42,085 nucleotides of DNA from Russula earlei (Eukaryota > Basidiomycota > Agaricomycetes > Russulales > Russulaceae): positions 1-42,085 of the forward strand of contig JAGFNK010000449.1 in NCBI GenBank assembly GCA_025769875.1. The letters are read 5' to 3'. Positions 10,488 through 20,419 of this stretch are shown here, in pieces. The notes below the pieces were generated by a model. It saw nothing but the letters and a program-made list of their open reading frames with translations. It did not search any database and was not told where the DNA came from. The position numbers and the translations under genes are program-made. Every line of letters begins with the position of its first letter. Within the stretch, counting starts at the first letter, position 1.

Positions 10488-12877
10488 GAGTAGATCTGAT
10501 TGTCAGTTTTTTTGTTCAGTTAGGACCTGGGTGTAGAGATCCTCAGTGTGGAGCATACAAATGAAAAGTTTATTGGGGAGTGCTGTGATGTTTTGATTAT
10601 CTCCCAATCCATTGTTGTGGTCTGGTCACTGTGAAAGGGCGTCTGCTTGGTTAGAGACCCCCAGTTTGTGGTAAATTTCAAAGTGGTAGTCTGCAAGTGT
10701 GGAGATATACCCTGTGATTCTTTGGTTGATTTTGTGGGGAAGTCAGTAGTGAGCAAGGTTAGCATGATCTGTAAAATTTTCGATGGGGTGCTTGGTTCCC
10801 ACTAGTAAGTATCGCCAGTGTTGGAGTGCAAGGATTAGGGCAAGGAACTCTCTATCCCAAACTGGGTAGTTCCTTTCTGCTTCATTGAACACATGTGACA
10901 TGTTACCAATCATTTTTCTTTTTCCCCTCAAATCCTTCTGAAACAAAATTGCTCCAGTGGCAAACTGTGAGGCATCAGTTTTCTAATTTGTATGGGAGAT
11001 TGGGATTGGCTGTGTAGAGTTCAGGGTCATCACAAACTGCAGATATCAAAGTTTCTAGGGTGGTGGTCACTTCTGGGGTCCAGAGGAAGGGGGTTCCTTT
11101 CTTGATCATGGAGAAGATGGGATGAGCTATTTTTGTGAAGTCTCAGATGAATGGTTGTTGGTAGTTGAGGGTGCCCATAATTTGTTGTACCTGTTTCAGA
11201 TTATTTGGGGGTCTTGTCCAATTTTTGAGGCTGTCTGTTATGGTGTTGCGGCCGTTGGAGCATTAGCTCAGGGTTCAGTGGGGCCAAGTCCCTGTGACTT
11301 GGTTCAAGGGTTCAGTGGGGCCAGCTTCAAAGAGACTGGATCGAGGGTTTAGCGTCTCAAGGCTGAGCCAAACAATGACTCAGTCTGCAGACAGAGTTGG
11401 TCTCCTGGTTTCACAGAAGAGGAGGACAATGATAGAGAAGCAGAGGAGGAAGAGGAACACAAAGGTTCCTTGTGATGAGCTTAGGTCAAGCAGAGTGTAA
11501 GCCAGCACAATACAAGTTGTGATTGAGAGAGTATACAGGGCAAGGGATACAAAAGGAGATGGGACAAAGCTAAGCTTGGGACATTTCCTCAGCTTCTACA
11601 GGCACTTAAATACTGTATCTAGCAAGGCTGTACAGTACTATATGCAGAACAATAGATAAATGGTAAGCCAATAGCAAAAAGGGATCAATCAAAAATAGAT
11701 GAAACATTGGAAAATAAGGTGACAGCTGTCAATCAGTATCAAGGGATGAAATGGTAACCAAGGCAATGGGGGTGACAATAAGGTGACAGCTGTCAATCAG
11801 TATCAAGAGATGAAATGGTAACCAAGGCAATAGGGGTGACAGGAGAAAACAACAGTATAGGTGGTTAGTGACAAGTCAACAAGGGGGTAGATCATGACAC
11901 TGTCCATTTTGACTGGGTTGATCTTGGGGGTCCCTTGGTTGATTCAGAAGCCCAAGAAGTCGATTTCATGTTATTCAAAGGCACATTTGGATGCCTTTAA
12001 AAAGTAGGAGTCCCTTTCAAGTAGGTCAAGAAACTCATGTGTGATTTGTCAATGAAGGTGTTCTTCCCCCAATCCTGTGGCTATTGTCACATTGTCCAGG
12101 TAATTACAGGTATTCTCAGGGTATTTGAGGAGCCAGGGCTGGAGGGTGTGGTTCATTGCTCGCTGGAAAGCTGTCAGGGCATTGGCAAAGCCAAAACCCA
12201 TTACCATGGGGATGAATGTGCCAAACTGGGTCTTGAAGGCTCCCTTGTGCCGGTCTTCTGGGTGAATCAGGATGTCGTTGTAACCAGCTCTGACATTAAA
12301 TTTACTAAAGGTGGTCTTGCCCCTTAGACAGTGTAATTGTTCTTCCATGTTTGGTAGAGCATGATAATCTGGGATGGTGGCATTATTGAGCTTCTGGTAG
12401 TCTACTACCATTCATGGGGCAGTGCCATCCTTCTTTTGGACAAAGAAGACAGGGGATACAAAGTCTGAGATGCCATCCTTGATGAAACCTTTGGCCAGGT
12501 CTTCTTGTATTTGCCTTGATAGTTCTTGTTTTTCATTCTGGGGGAGACGGTAAGTTCAGCAATCAAGGAATTTGGGGGCATCAGGTTTTAGGGTGATCTG
12601 AAAGTCAAGTTCTCCCTGGTTAGGTGGGAGTCATCTGGCGGCTTCTTCTGAGAAGACTTTCTGATGTCGTGAGTATTCTGGGGGAATGGAGGTCATTCTA
12701 AGGTGTGCCACCCAAACTTTTGGCAACTTTGTCGGGGGTATTGGGGTGAGAAGGACCCCAAGGTGGTTTCTGAGACATCCAGTGCTCCAATTAACCAGGG
12801 GGTTTAATGCCTTCAGGAAGGGGGTAACCGAGAATCATTCTATCTTCTCCCAAGTTTGTGACATAAAAGGTGAGAAG
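10488..12877 (-). pseudogene. E1 reverse transcriptase and RNase H, interrupted by solo LTR A2
   Basis: From the right: a protease-RT linker, then RT motifs MVVDYQKLNNATIPDYHALP, FSKFNVRAGYNDILIHPEDR, AFKTQFGTFIPMVMGFGFAN and NYLDN (about 12080), where the catalytic Y-x-D-D has become YLDN. After solo LTR A2 the thumb/connection part (NNLKQVQQIMGTLNY, TPFLWTPE) and RNase H follow. RNase H is seen as FNEAERNYPVWDREFLALILALQHW and FTDHANLAHY (10743-10946). Many stops are present. The normal product would copy the element RNA into DNA. Confidence 0.75.
11236..11899 (-). mobile_element. Solo LTR, family A copy 2
   Basis: TGTTATGGTG...ATCATGACA with a perfect CTGTC duplication (11231-11235 and 11900-11904). 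It belongs to the same family as the E1 LTRs but is a separate insertion into the E1 RT. An internal stretch near 11720-11840 (aaggtgacagctgtcaatcagtatcaag) is duplicated in tandem, which accounts for its extra length over the E1 LTRs. Confidence 0.92.
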
Positions 12878-13216
12878 TCAAGTGGTGGGGGCATGTCGTA
12901 CAGCCATATGGGCATAATGGGTTAATGCTCCACCCTGGTTACTGGTGCCACCTACATTGATAATAGGTCTGGGGATTCTGAGGGTTTGAAGTGGGATTTG
13001 TAATTTTACCACAATTCCTTGGCTGATGAAATTTTCCATTGCTCCGCTGTCTAGGAGTGCTTGTCCAGTCTTTCCATTTGTTGTGATCATAAAAGAAACT
13101 TTCATTGAGTTTTCTTTATGTTGAACAATGGTATCTATTTGGGCCTCTGTGCCGACTGTCACACTTTGGCCTAGAGAAAATCCTCTTTGAGGATGAGGTC
13201 CCAGATCTTGGCTCAT
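12878..13216 (-). pseudogene. E1 aspartic protease
   Basis: The frame contains MKVSFMITTNGKTGQALLDSGAMENFIS. LLDSGA is the retropepsin active-site triad D-S-G, here followed by A. Retropepsins cut the Gag-Pol polyprotein. The open frame overlaps the gag stop by four bases (ATGA, 13216-13213), so reinitiation or frameshifting could join the two. The start is chosen from that overlap and is uncertain. Sequence downstream of 12878 is disrupted before the RT. Confidence 0.7.
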
Positions 13217-14075
13217 TCTTCAGCTGGCAGGGCTTTCATGTGGGCTACCATAGAAGCCAGCTCTTCTTCTTTGGGTGGTTCTGGGGTTGCTTCAGTGGTG
13301 CAAGCTTTGGAAGTGGTAGGGGTTGAATTTTTGGGGCACTCCTTGCTAAGGTGGCCCTTTTCTCTGCAATGGAAGCAGCATCCTTCCTTGGCTAATTGCT
13401 TTCTTTCTTCTTCTGTGAGGTTTTTGAAGTTGGACTTGGCAGAGTCCACTTGCAATTGGTTGGAGTGATGGGTTCTATGTTCTGGGGTAGGTAGGGTTTT
13501 TCTTCCTTTGAGTTTCTCTCTGATGGTGATAAAATGGCAATGTTGCCTCCTAGCTTCTTCTTTCCATTCCTGGAGAGTGGTCGGCCAGACGTCCTTGTTG
13601 AGAATTGTGGCATAGAGTCCACACTTGAGCCCATTCTTGAAGCTTTCAATGGTGATTATATCAGTTTCAGGCCATTCAGTCTTGGCCAAGAGTTGTTTGA
13701 AGGTGAAAATGTAGTTGTCTAGGGACTCTTTCATTTCATGTTTGGCAAGGGCTGCTTGGGCATCTTCCTTTTCCGCTGTATTGGTGAATTTAAATGTAAA
13801 GTCTGTGACGAAGTCATTCCACAGGGCTTCGTTGTTTCTGTTGATAGGGTTCTGGGCCCTATTCACTTTGTTTCTGAGTTCAGTTGCCTGTGAATTGACC
13901 CATCCCTTGACCTTTTCTCCTTGAATATAGGAGAGAGCTAGCATGGTTCTTTTGAAAGGGCTGACCATGACTGCTTTGTTGTCATTGAGGCCCCAATATA
14001 GATTGAACTCCATGATAAAGTGTTTTGTTTTATTCCTTTCTCCCATAAACGCTGTTGGTTCTTTACCACTAAGAG
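13213..14075 (-). pseudogene. E1 gag, capsid and CCHC knuckle part
   Basis: A mostly intact gag core of about 280 residues reads FIMEFNLYWGLND, YIQGEKVKGWV, a long helical capsid part, FKNGLKCGLYATI, then CCFHCREKGHLSKECP. The last is a CX2CX4HX4C zinc knuckle used for RNA packaging. It ends MKALPAEE at 13213. The frame is open rightwards to the E2 insertion, where AAGAG (14071-14075) is the target duplication. The N-terminal part of the same gene lies on the other side of E2, at 31511-32134. Gag forms the virus-like particle. Confidence 0.85.
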
Positions 14076-14567
14076 TGTCACAAGAACCGGTACATTGGAC
14101 CAGACCAGCAACTGGATAAGCCTACCCAGACATGTCTCAAGTTTCCCGCATGTTTTATGACTTACTTAGCCTCACATGTACCAGACGTTTCCTGCATGTT
14201 CCAGTATGATCACCTCACTGTTATCTCATGAGTACTATTTGATATAGTATTCTGTATGTATATAAGACTGCCATTTGATGAGAACAAGCCTCAAGCTTGT
14301 TCTCCTGTGAAATACACTGGATACTCACTTTGGATCTTGTAGGCTTGCAAGTACTCAAGCAATCGTCTCTAAAAGTATCTCAATCCTCTAAGTCTTCGAA
14401 CATGAAGACTTATTGTCTCTCTTCCCTCTCTGTGGAACATAAGTGCTTCGGCATTGTCATCTCCGAGATCCCCGAAACTCATGAAGGACTTAGTGCCTCG
14501 CTTGACTCTCTATGTTTGTCTCACATGTGAACCAATTTGTCAGCGACACCACCCCCAGTCAGTGACA
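14076..14567 (+). repeat. E2 5' LTR (family B)
   Basis: It begins TGTCACAAGAACC and ends CAGTGACA. A TATA-like TATATAA starts at 14259. An inverted repeat with 10-bp arms (14280-14289 and 14295-14304) lies across the predicted transcription start. The partner copy is 31018-31510. Confidence 0.95.
14280..14304 (+). promoter_or_regulatory. Inverted repeat at the predicted E2 RNA start
   Basis: Arms GAGAACAAGC and GCTTGTTCTC pair perfectly around a 5-base loop. Bases 14293-14303 (AAGCTTGTTCT) are the exact complement of 14570-14580 just after the LTR. The complement begins 34 bases after the first base of the TATA box at 14259. Confidence 0.75.
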
Positions 14568-14569
14568 TT

Positions 14570-14580
14570 AGAACAAGCTT
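14570..14580 (+). promoter_or_regulatory. E2 primer-binding site, self-priming type
   Basis: AGAACAAGCTT lies two bases after the 5' LTR. It is the exact reverse complement of LTR bases 14293-14303, where the RNA 5' end is predicted. No match to a familiar tRNA 3' end is apparent. This is the arrangement known from Tf1/sushi-type elements. Confidence 0.75.
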
Positions 14581-14648
14581 TCCCTTCGAACCCTTGACCC
14601 CGAACGTGTACATACACATCCACCCCTGAATATACTGTTTTCCCCAAA

Positions 14649-15164
14649 ATGACTTCTATGGCCAGAGACTGGAGGTTCAAAGGACAAGGAAAACCCACAG
14701 AAGAGGGACTGAAGAAACTCAAATGTCCCTTCAAACTGAATCCAGACCTTGACAACGCGTTCGTCCCTGAAGCCTTCAGAGAGAACGCCCACTTCCTCAG
14801 GGTAGGAGTGAACAATATACCTTGGACCGGGTACTATGCCATCTACAGAAGGGCCAAGCTTGGCCTTGTAACCCTCTATGGCATTTGGTTTGAAATCTGA
14901 CACTGCGAAGACTACTTCAAAGCTTATTACGTTGCATGCCTGGCCCTCGGACTAGTCAATGACCCTCTCAAGGGTCTTGATATGGAACAACTCATCAAGT
15001 CAGGTGAGCCCATTCCAAACTTGAAGAACCTGTTGCATGCCCCAACCCCTGGACCCGCACCCGCCGAACCCATGGAACAAGAGCCTGAAACCACGACACA
15101 ACTTTTTGTCGCAGCCGACAAACCGGAAGAACCACCTGCACAAGTTCCTTGGCAACTCACATCA
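14649..15164 (+). pseudogene. E2 gag N-terminal pre-domain
   Basis: The open frame at 14649 gives MTSMARDWRFKGQGKPTEEG, RVGVNNIPWTGYYAIYRRAK and GIWFEI, then a stop. The same frame continues with HCEDYFKAYYVACLALGLVNDPL, LKNLLHAPTPGPAPAEP and a Pro/Glu-rich linker until solo LTR C1. It resembles the region before gag in E3 and E1 (hydrophobic/aromatic block, then a Pro-rich linker). I do not recognise a database domain. The start at 14649 is the first good ATG after the primer site. Confidence 0.55.
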
Positions 15165-15649
15165 TGTTAGGATTCTTGTGTCTCCTCATTCTCATCTGCT
15201 TACCTATGCTCTGGTGACTCATTTGTGCTTACTCATCTCTGCTTAGTGATACTAGGCGTCTTAAGTGACTCACTGGCATGGCTGTACAGTCAGTGGGGAG
15301 ATGGGTGCTGTAGGAGGTTCAAGTCCTGCAGAGTACAGCAGTTCCTTGTTTGTTAGGATACTGGATACCTAGGAAGTGTATGTCATTGGGATATGACTGT
15401 GATTACTATGTGTAGGGATCTCATAGTATAGGTATATGGAAAGTAGTAACTCTTTTCAAAACAAGAACCATTCATCTTGTTAAAACTCTCTGCACAGTCT
15501 ATAGGAGAACTCCAAGTGGAAGAGGCCCCTCTCTTCTCTTACATCTATTCTTCCTGAGATAATATCAAAGGGATTGAAGTTTAGTGCTTGAACTAAATCA
15601 AGCAACTCTTCCACTAAGAGTCAGTGATAAGATCAATCTGATCTTAACA
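15165..15649 (+). mobile_element. Solo LTR, family C copy 1
   Basis: It starts TGTTAGGATTC and ends GATCTTAACA, matching the E3 LTR ends. It is shorter and diverged (485 bp against 556). Flanks are CATCA on the left and CATTG on the right, so any duplication is imperfect. It splits the E2 gag linker. It is closest to copy 4 at 29245-29790. Confidence 0.8.
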
Positions 15650-16640
15650 CATTGTCCGGGATGGTGCAAGCATACCCACACCCCTCCCTATTCCAAGGCT
15701 TCGGAGGACACAGAAGATGACCTCTGAGCCCCGACCCTGACAACTACAACACACATGCCACATACGACCATGACACATGCCCATCCAACAACGGAAAACT
15801 CGAAGGCGTTCTGCCGAAGGCCTTCAATGGTGACCGCGCGCGCACCCACGCATTTCTCGCTGCATTCCAAAGGTTCATGAGAATGAACTTCAACAGCAAG
15901 ATTGCTCAAAACCCCATCAAGAAATGTGCTTATTTTTTTTATCACTGATGGAAGGACCTCGCGTCAACGGATGGGTCAAAGTGATGGACGAATGGCTCGA
16001 AAAAGTCATGCTTGATCCAGATGAAATCCCCTTTGGACTGACTGCTTGGCAGGCCATGGAACAACAATTTAAGCAAGCATTCACCAATTATGCCAAATGC
16101 AAATGCACGCAAGATCACTTACGTGAACTCAAGATGAAAGAAAACAATCTTGATGAGTATATCGCTAATTTTGAATTGCTTGCGTGCCATGGATCACTAC
16201 ACATGGACAATCTGATGGTCATGCGCCTCTTTGCATGTGGCCTTCCCAAGCCCTTGGTTGAAGCCATCATCAGCCAAGAAGACCCCGTTACATTTCAGGA
16301 ATGGATTTCCAGTGCACAGAAACAACACCAGATCTGGATGCGCAAACACGCGGTTCTCACCAATCACGCTAACATGCACAACCGCAATGCAAATCCAAAC
16401 CATCCCTGGGCTCGTCTCTCCACCTGGGGAATGTGCAGCAACGCCACTAACAATGCCACTGCACCACGCGCATGCCTTCCACCTTGCAACCCCAACATGA
16501 TGGACACCAGTGCCGGTGTGGCACGCAAAGCAATTACTGAAGCCGATAAGGAAAAACACCGTGCTAAAGGCAGGTGTTTCCACTGTTCAAAGCAAGGACA
16601 CCTTGCCAGAGACTGCCCCATGAAACCGAAACGCGAAATG
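15650..16640 (+). pseudogene. E2 gag, capsid and CCHC knuckle part
   Basis: It reads LPKAFNGDRARTHAFLAAF, RFMRMNFNSKIAQNP, then shifts frame at a T run near 15930. It continues PRVNGWVKVMDEWLEKV, FGLTAWQAMEQQFKQAF, MKENNLDEYIANFELL, LFACGLPKPLVEAII and CFHCSKQGHLARDC. The last is a CX2CX4HX4C zinc knuckle. The E3 insertion cuts it after KPKRE; the remaining tail is at 25671-25861. This is the structural protein of the particle. Confidence 0.85.
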
Positions 16641-16762
16641 TGTTAGGATTCTCGTGTTCTCCGACTGTCACCTGTTTTGTTGACTCATCTATGATTACTC
16701 ACATGTCTGCTTATGGATCTGGCTTAGTGATTGCTTACTGATTCTGTTTGGCTTACTGATTG

Positions 16763-16784
16763 CTTACTGATCTTGATCAGTAAG
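16763..16784 (+). repeat. Perfect 10-bp inverted repeat in LTR C
   Basis: CTTACTGATC and GATCAGTAAG are separated by two bases. It is conserved in the 3' LTR at 25232-25253. It lies in U3 among direct TTACTGATT repeats, so it could be a regulatory-protein site, but that is a guess. Confidence 0.8.
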
Positions 16785-16976
16785 AGCTTAGTCACTGCTT
16801 ATTGATTCATGACAGATACTAGGAAAGAATGACTCACGCATGAGTCATTCTTAACATTCTTGAATTGCGCTTTCTGTATTTGGATACTACTGGTTCTCAG
16901 CTATGTACACCCTGAGTTTCATACAAATTGGATCAGTAGTTATTGAGATATCGTATAAATAGTCTGTGGTACCAAG

Positions 16977-16999
16977 AAGTTGAGCCTTACGCTCGACTT
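16977..16999 (+). promoter_or_regulatory. Inverted repeat at the predicted E3 RNA start
   Basis: The arms are AAGTTGAGC (one G-T mismatch here, perfect as AAGTCGAGC in the 3' LTR at 25446-25454) and GCTCGACTT. Bases 16988-17000 (TACGCTCGACTTA) are complementary to the primer site at 17197-17209. They start 34 bases after the first base of the TATA box at 16954. Confidence 0.75.
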
Positions 17000-17196
17000 A
17001 CACTTTAACAAGATAATCATCTTGTCTATCGATCTAAACAATATTCTAGTGCACACTTTAAGTGAAAGAGGCCCCTCTCTTTTCCACATCCAATCTTCCT
17101 GAGATAATATCAAAGGGTTCAAAGTCTAGTGCTTGAACTATATCAAGCAACTCTTTCACTAAAAGAGTCGGTACTAAGATCTGTCGGATCTTAACA

Positions 17197-17209
17197 TAAG
17201 TCGAGCGTA
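17197..17209 (+). promoter_or_regulatory. E3 primer-binding site, self-priming type
   Basis: TAAGTCGAGCGTA directly abuts the 5' LTR and is the exact complement of LTR bases 16988-17000. A 13-base match at this position is best explained by the RNA 5' end folding back to prime minus-strand synthesis. Confidence 0.8.
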
Positions 17210-17401
17210 CTTACCTTTTGCACCAAGTAGGAGCAAAATTTGGATCCCAACTTACGCAGAAGTAGTCATAGGGAAGAACCTGTGTCGAACAGGAATTCCT
17301 CCAAGACTTTATATCCTGGAAAAGAAGGATATAGAACATAGCCAAATCCATTGGTATTTTTGCCAGGAACAAGCTTGTTGGTATCATAACTGAGAGCTAG
17401 G

Positions 17402-18205
17402 CAAAACTGGAGTCGGATTCAATCAACGCTCCATTCAAAACAGCAAGCAGCGGAAAAAGATACGCACGGTTTAAAGGAAGAACTCAAGAACTCCGAAACT
17501 TTTCCTTGATAGGAGTAGGAGCACGGTGGCATCCTACTGAAAAGCCAGAAGGAGGATTTTTTGATGTTCAAGACCATAACAAAGTCCGGCCTGCAGAATA
17601 CATAAACAATCACTGGTACTTCATTGATTGGGACGAAGACGGGTTTTATGTGCTAGAAGACAACTTCATTGCCAATCCAGAAGAATTCGGTTTAGGAACT
17701 GAAATTAGGCCCTATACTGCTGGGTGGTTGGTCAGGAGTGAACCGGAACGAGACATATCCATCACTAGTGTCAGTGAAACAAAGAAATCGGAATCTCCCG
17801 AAGATACTCTGGTAATCGAAAAGAACAAGGAGCCAATAGACGAGCTCACCGAACGCTTCACCACAGCCATAGATTTGACCCAAGCAGCAACAGAAATAAT
17901 GGCTACTACTACCCAAATAGTGACACAAACCACCCATTCCACATCTGGAAATTTGTACGCCACTCATCATGGAACAATGTTGGTCCCCAATATACAACAA
18001 GGAGGTGACCCACCAGATGTAGGAGTACCAGGTGGAGGAGGACCTCCTGGGGGAGGAGGAGCACCAGGAGGACCTCCAGGAGGAGTACCACCTGGAGGAG
18101 GCCCACCTCAAGCAGCGATCCCTGGACCAGCTCAAGGAGTCCCTGGAAGAGGAGGGTCAATGAGAGGACAACCACCAGCAATGTTTGCAGGAAATAGGAA
18201 GAAGA
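17402..18205 (+). pseudogene. E3 gag N-terminal pre-domain and Pro/Gly linker
   Basis: The frame is open from after a stop at 17398 to the solo LTR at 18206. It reads FKGRTQELRNFSLIGVGARW, YINNHWYFIDWDEDGFYVLE, then acidic/Thr-rich sequence (ELTERFTTAIDLTQAATEIM) and a Pro/Gly-rich tract with repeated PPGGG-like units. It ends PPAMFAGNRKK, where gag continues after the LTR. No ATG lies near the start of the open frame, so the true start is upstream in another frame or was lost. The same layout precedes gag in E1 and E2. No known domain recognised. Confidence 0.65.
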
Positions 18206-18685
18206 TGTTGAGATCTGCACTGCCCAGAGTCTCAGGTGTGTTGTGATGTGATCACAACTTGGATGTGCTGACGCGTCAGATCACCCAGACCGGGCATCAC
18301 CGGCTCAGCTCATACGCTGCAGCACGTGTTAGTTATATTGATAGAGTGATTTAGGACAATCAGTAGCTACTTACAACTGATCCTCGGACTTACTTAGTGA
18401 TCCATGATGGTAGTTAACTGTACTGCATCTAGTGGCGGTCTCAGGTACTTAAGAACGCCACAAAGTACGTAGATCACTTCAGTTTTGTGTCAACCAAGCT
18501 GAAGTGAGTATTTACACTATGACATCTTATCTCACAGTACTAACGATGCGTTGTAGCTATTGTCTGATAGGTACATTATTTATATTAGTTTTGTGTCAAC
18601 CAAGCTGAACTATTGTCTGATAGATCTGCCTGCGATCTTATCATCTGCTGCTATCTAATCACACATACTGTGTCTATTTTCAACA
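18206..18685. mobile_element. Solo LTR, family E
   Basis: TGTTGAGATC...TTTTCAACA with a perfect GAAGA duplication (18201-18205 and 18686-18690). Removing one duplication copy restores the E3 gag frame. It is unlike LTR families A-D. It contains a direct repeat of about 23 bases (ttagttttgtgtcaaccaag region, near 18480-18502 and 18587-18609) and the arms CACTTCAG/CTGAAGTG. The parent superfamily is unknown. Confidence 0.9.
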
Positions 18686-18690
18686 GAAGA

Positions 18691-19655
18691 CTATGCAGTT
18701 CATGAAAGAATTTGAACTATATAGGATCATGAATTCTCAAAGCAGTGTCATGATGGTACCATATGAAAGGGTAGCCTGTGCCTTGTCCTTTATAAAAGGG
18801 GATAAAGTCGATGGATGGGTAATCCAACAACTGGAAACCTTGATAAGGAGAGTACAAGGGGACCACGCAAACCAATTGGCACCAACTCACCTTCGAGAAG
18901 ATGAAGACCTGTGGTACCTCTTCTCAATGGACTTCCTAAATCAGTGGCATGACAGTACCACTATAGAAGACACCACAATGAACATCCAACAACTCACTAT
19001 GAAAGAAGGAGAATTGGATGACTACATTGTGACCTTTAACCAATACCTGCTCATGTCTGGATGGCCTAGAAATACTCAAGGAACGGTCAAATTATTCAGA
19101 GATGGGCTTCGAAGAAATGTACATGCTATGATCCTCCAAAGAAGGCCCTTACCTGCAGCTGCAAACCTTGATGCATGGCAAACCATAGCAAGAGAAGAGG
19201 CAGCAGCCCTGAATGAAATGAAAAATGCCATAGGAGTATCTGGGAACCTGAGTTCCAGAGCGCAACGACTTAAGAATTGGAAGGACAAGAAGGCAAAGAA
19301 AGATCCTAACGCCATGGATGTAGATGTGGTCAGGGCCACTTCAAGGCTTAGTGAAGAAGAAAGGAAGAAGCTACAAGCAGAAGGGAAATGCTTTATATGC
19401 AAAAAGGTTGGGCACATGAGCCGACAATGCCCCCAGAGGAAGAAAAAGGATGACCCCAAACAAAAAGGGAAAGATGTCAAGGCTCGCACCACTGAAGCAG
19501 AAGAAGAAGAACCTGCGAAAAGCTCTAAAGAAGAGGAATAACCTCCTGCCTATGATATTAATAGTATCATGGCAGCTATTAAAGGAATGAAGACAGAAGA
19601 AAAAGATGCCTTTTTGGACAAGATAATGGCTGATGAGGATTTTTGATAAGCCCAA
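18691..19655 (+). pseudogene. E3 gag, capsid and CCHC knuckle part
   Basis: A long open frame gives MQFMKEFELYRIMNSQSS, CALSFIKGDKVDGWV, FSMDFLNQWHDS, MKEGELDDYIVTFNQYLL, LFRDGLRRNVHAMIL and CFICKKVGHMSRQC (CX2CX4HX4C), then a basic/acidic tail. A TAA at 19539 interrupts the frame, but it stays coding to MKTEEKDAFLDKIMADEDF and TGA near 19644. The first bases belong to the solo LTR target duplication, so the part upstream lies at 17402-18205. Capsid-forming, nucleic-acid-binding protein. Confidence 0.88.
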
Positions 19656-20419
19656 GGTCGATGGCCAGACTTAGGGCAGCAGTAACTTGCACTGTGTACA
19701 TTAGGAGAATTGCAACTATGAATGTCCCTTTCTCATTTCACACGGCTCGAGGAGTGGCCACAGAAAAGGCTCTACTAGACAGTGGAGCAACAGAAAACTT
19801 CCTGGATGAAGAAACTTGGAGAAGACTAGGAATAGGAAGACAAGATCTCCAAGAACCAATGATGGTCCGAAATGTTGACGGGACAGAAAACAAGAAAGGG
19901 GAACTGAAACATTTCTGCTGGCTTAGGGTCCATTATAACAAAAGGAACAAGTTACAGAAATTTTATATCACGTCCCTGGGAGGAGACCGAGTCAAATTAG
20001 GGTACCCCTTTCTCTGGGAATTTGAGCCCACTATAGATTGGAAGAATGGAGAACTCAAGGAAGGATCTTTGCGCCTAGAAAGCGCCCGACTCAAGTAACT
20101 TGATCTTTATATCAAATCTTTACAACTAAAAGTGGTCAAAAAGTGTGGAAAGCCCAAAGAGGATCAAGCCTTATATATACAAAAGACTAGCTTAGCTCAA
20201 GAATGGGCTAGAGACCAAAATTTGAAAGCTCAAAAATTAACAGAAGAAGATTTGCCCGAAGAATATTGGCAACATGCGAAGGTCTTTTCTAAAGAGGCTT
20301 CTTCACGCTTTCCCCCTAGTAGAGAAGAAGACATGAAGATAAACCTATTCCCTGATGCACACCTAGATCCTTGGATTGCAAAATTTATCCTCTGTCTCAA
20401 GAAGAAAAGGAATACTTAA
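19643..20419 (+). pseudogene. E3 protease and RT leader
   Basis: The open frame shows MNVPFSFHTARGVATEKALL and LLDSGATENFLDEETW. LLDSGAT is the retropepsin active site. GGDRVKLGYPFLWEFEPTID follows, the usual GYPFL flap-side motif of gypsy proteases. A TAA at 20096 interrupts the frame, but it continues as the linker to RT with LTEEDLPEEYWQHAKVFSKE and SSRFPPSREEDMKINLFPDA. A frame change around 20371-20400 separates it from RT. Confidence 0.82.

Larger units (their letters stand above)
16641..17196 (+). repeat. E3 5' LTR (family C copy 2)
   Basis: TGTTAGGATTC...GGATCTTAACA. A TATA-like TATAAAT starts at 16954. An inverted repeat, CTTACTGATC-TT-GATCAGTAAG, lies at 16763-16784 within a run of TTACTGATT repeats. 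A second inverted repeat (16977-16999) spans the predicted RNA start. Confidence 0.95.

Noticed and set aside
16721..16790. CRISPR-like short repeats (TTACTGATT words in LTR C)
   Set aside because: The repeats are few, lie within an LTR of a eukaryotic element, and have no regular spacers.
17692..18220. Minus-strand open frames of 83-147 codons opposite the E3 Pro/Gly linker
   Set aside because: They are the antisense shadow of the GGA/CCA-rich repeat; composition is forced by the plus-strand coding.
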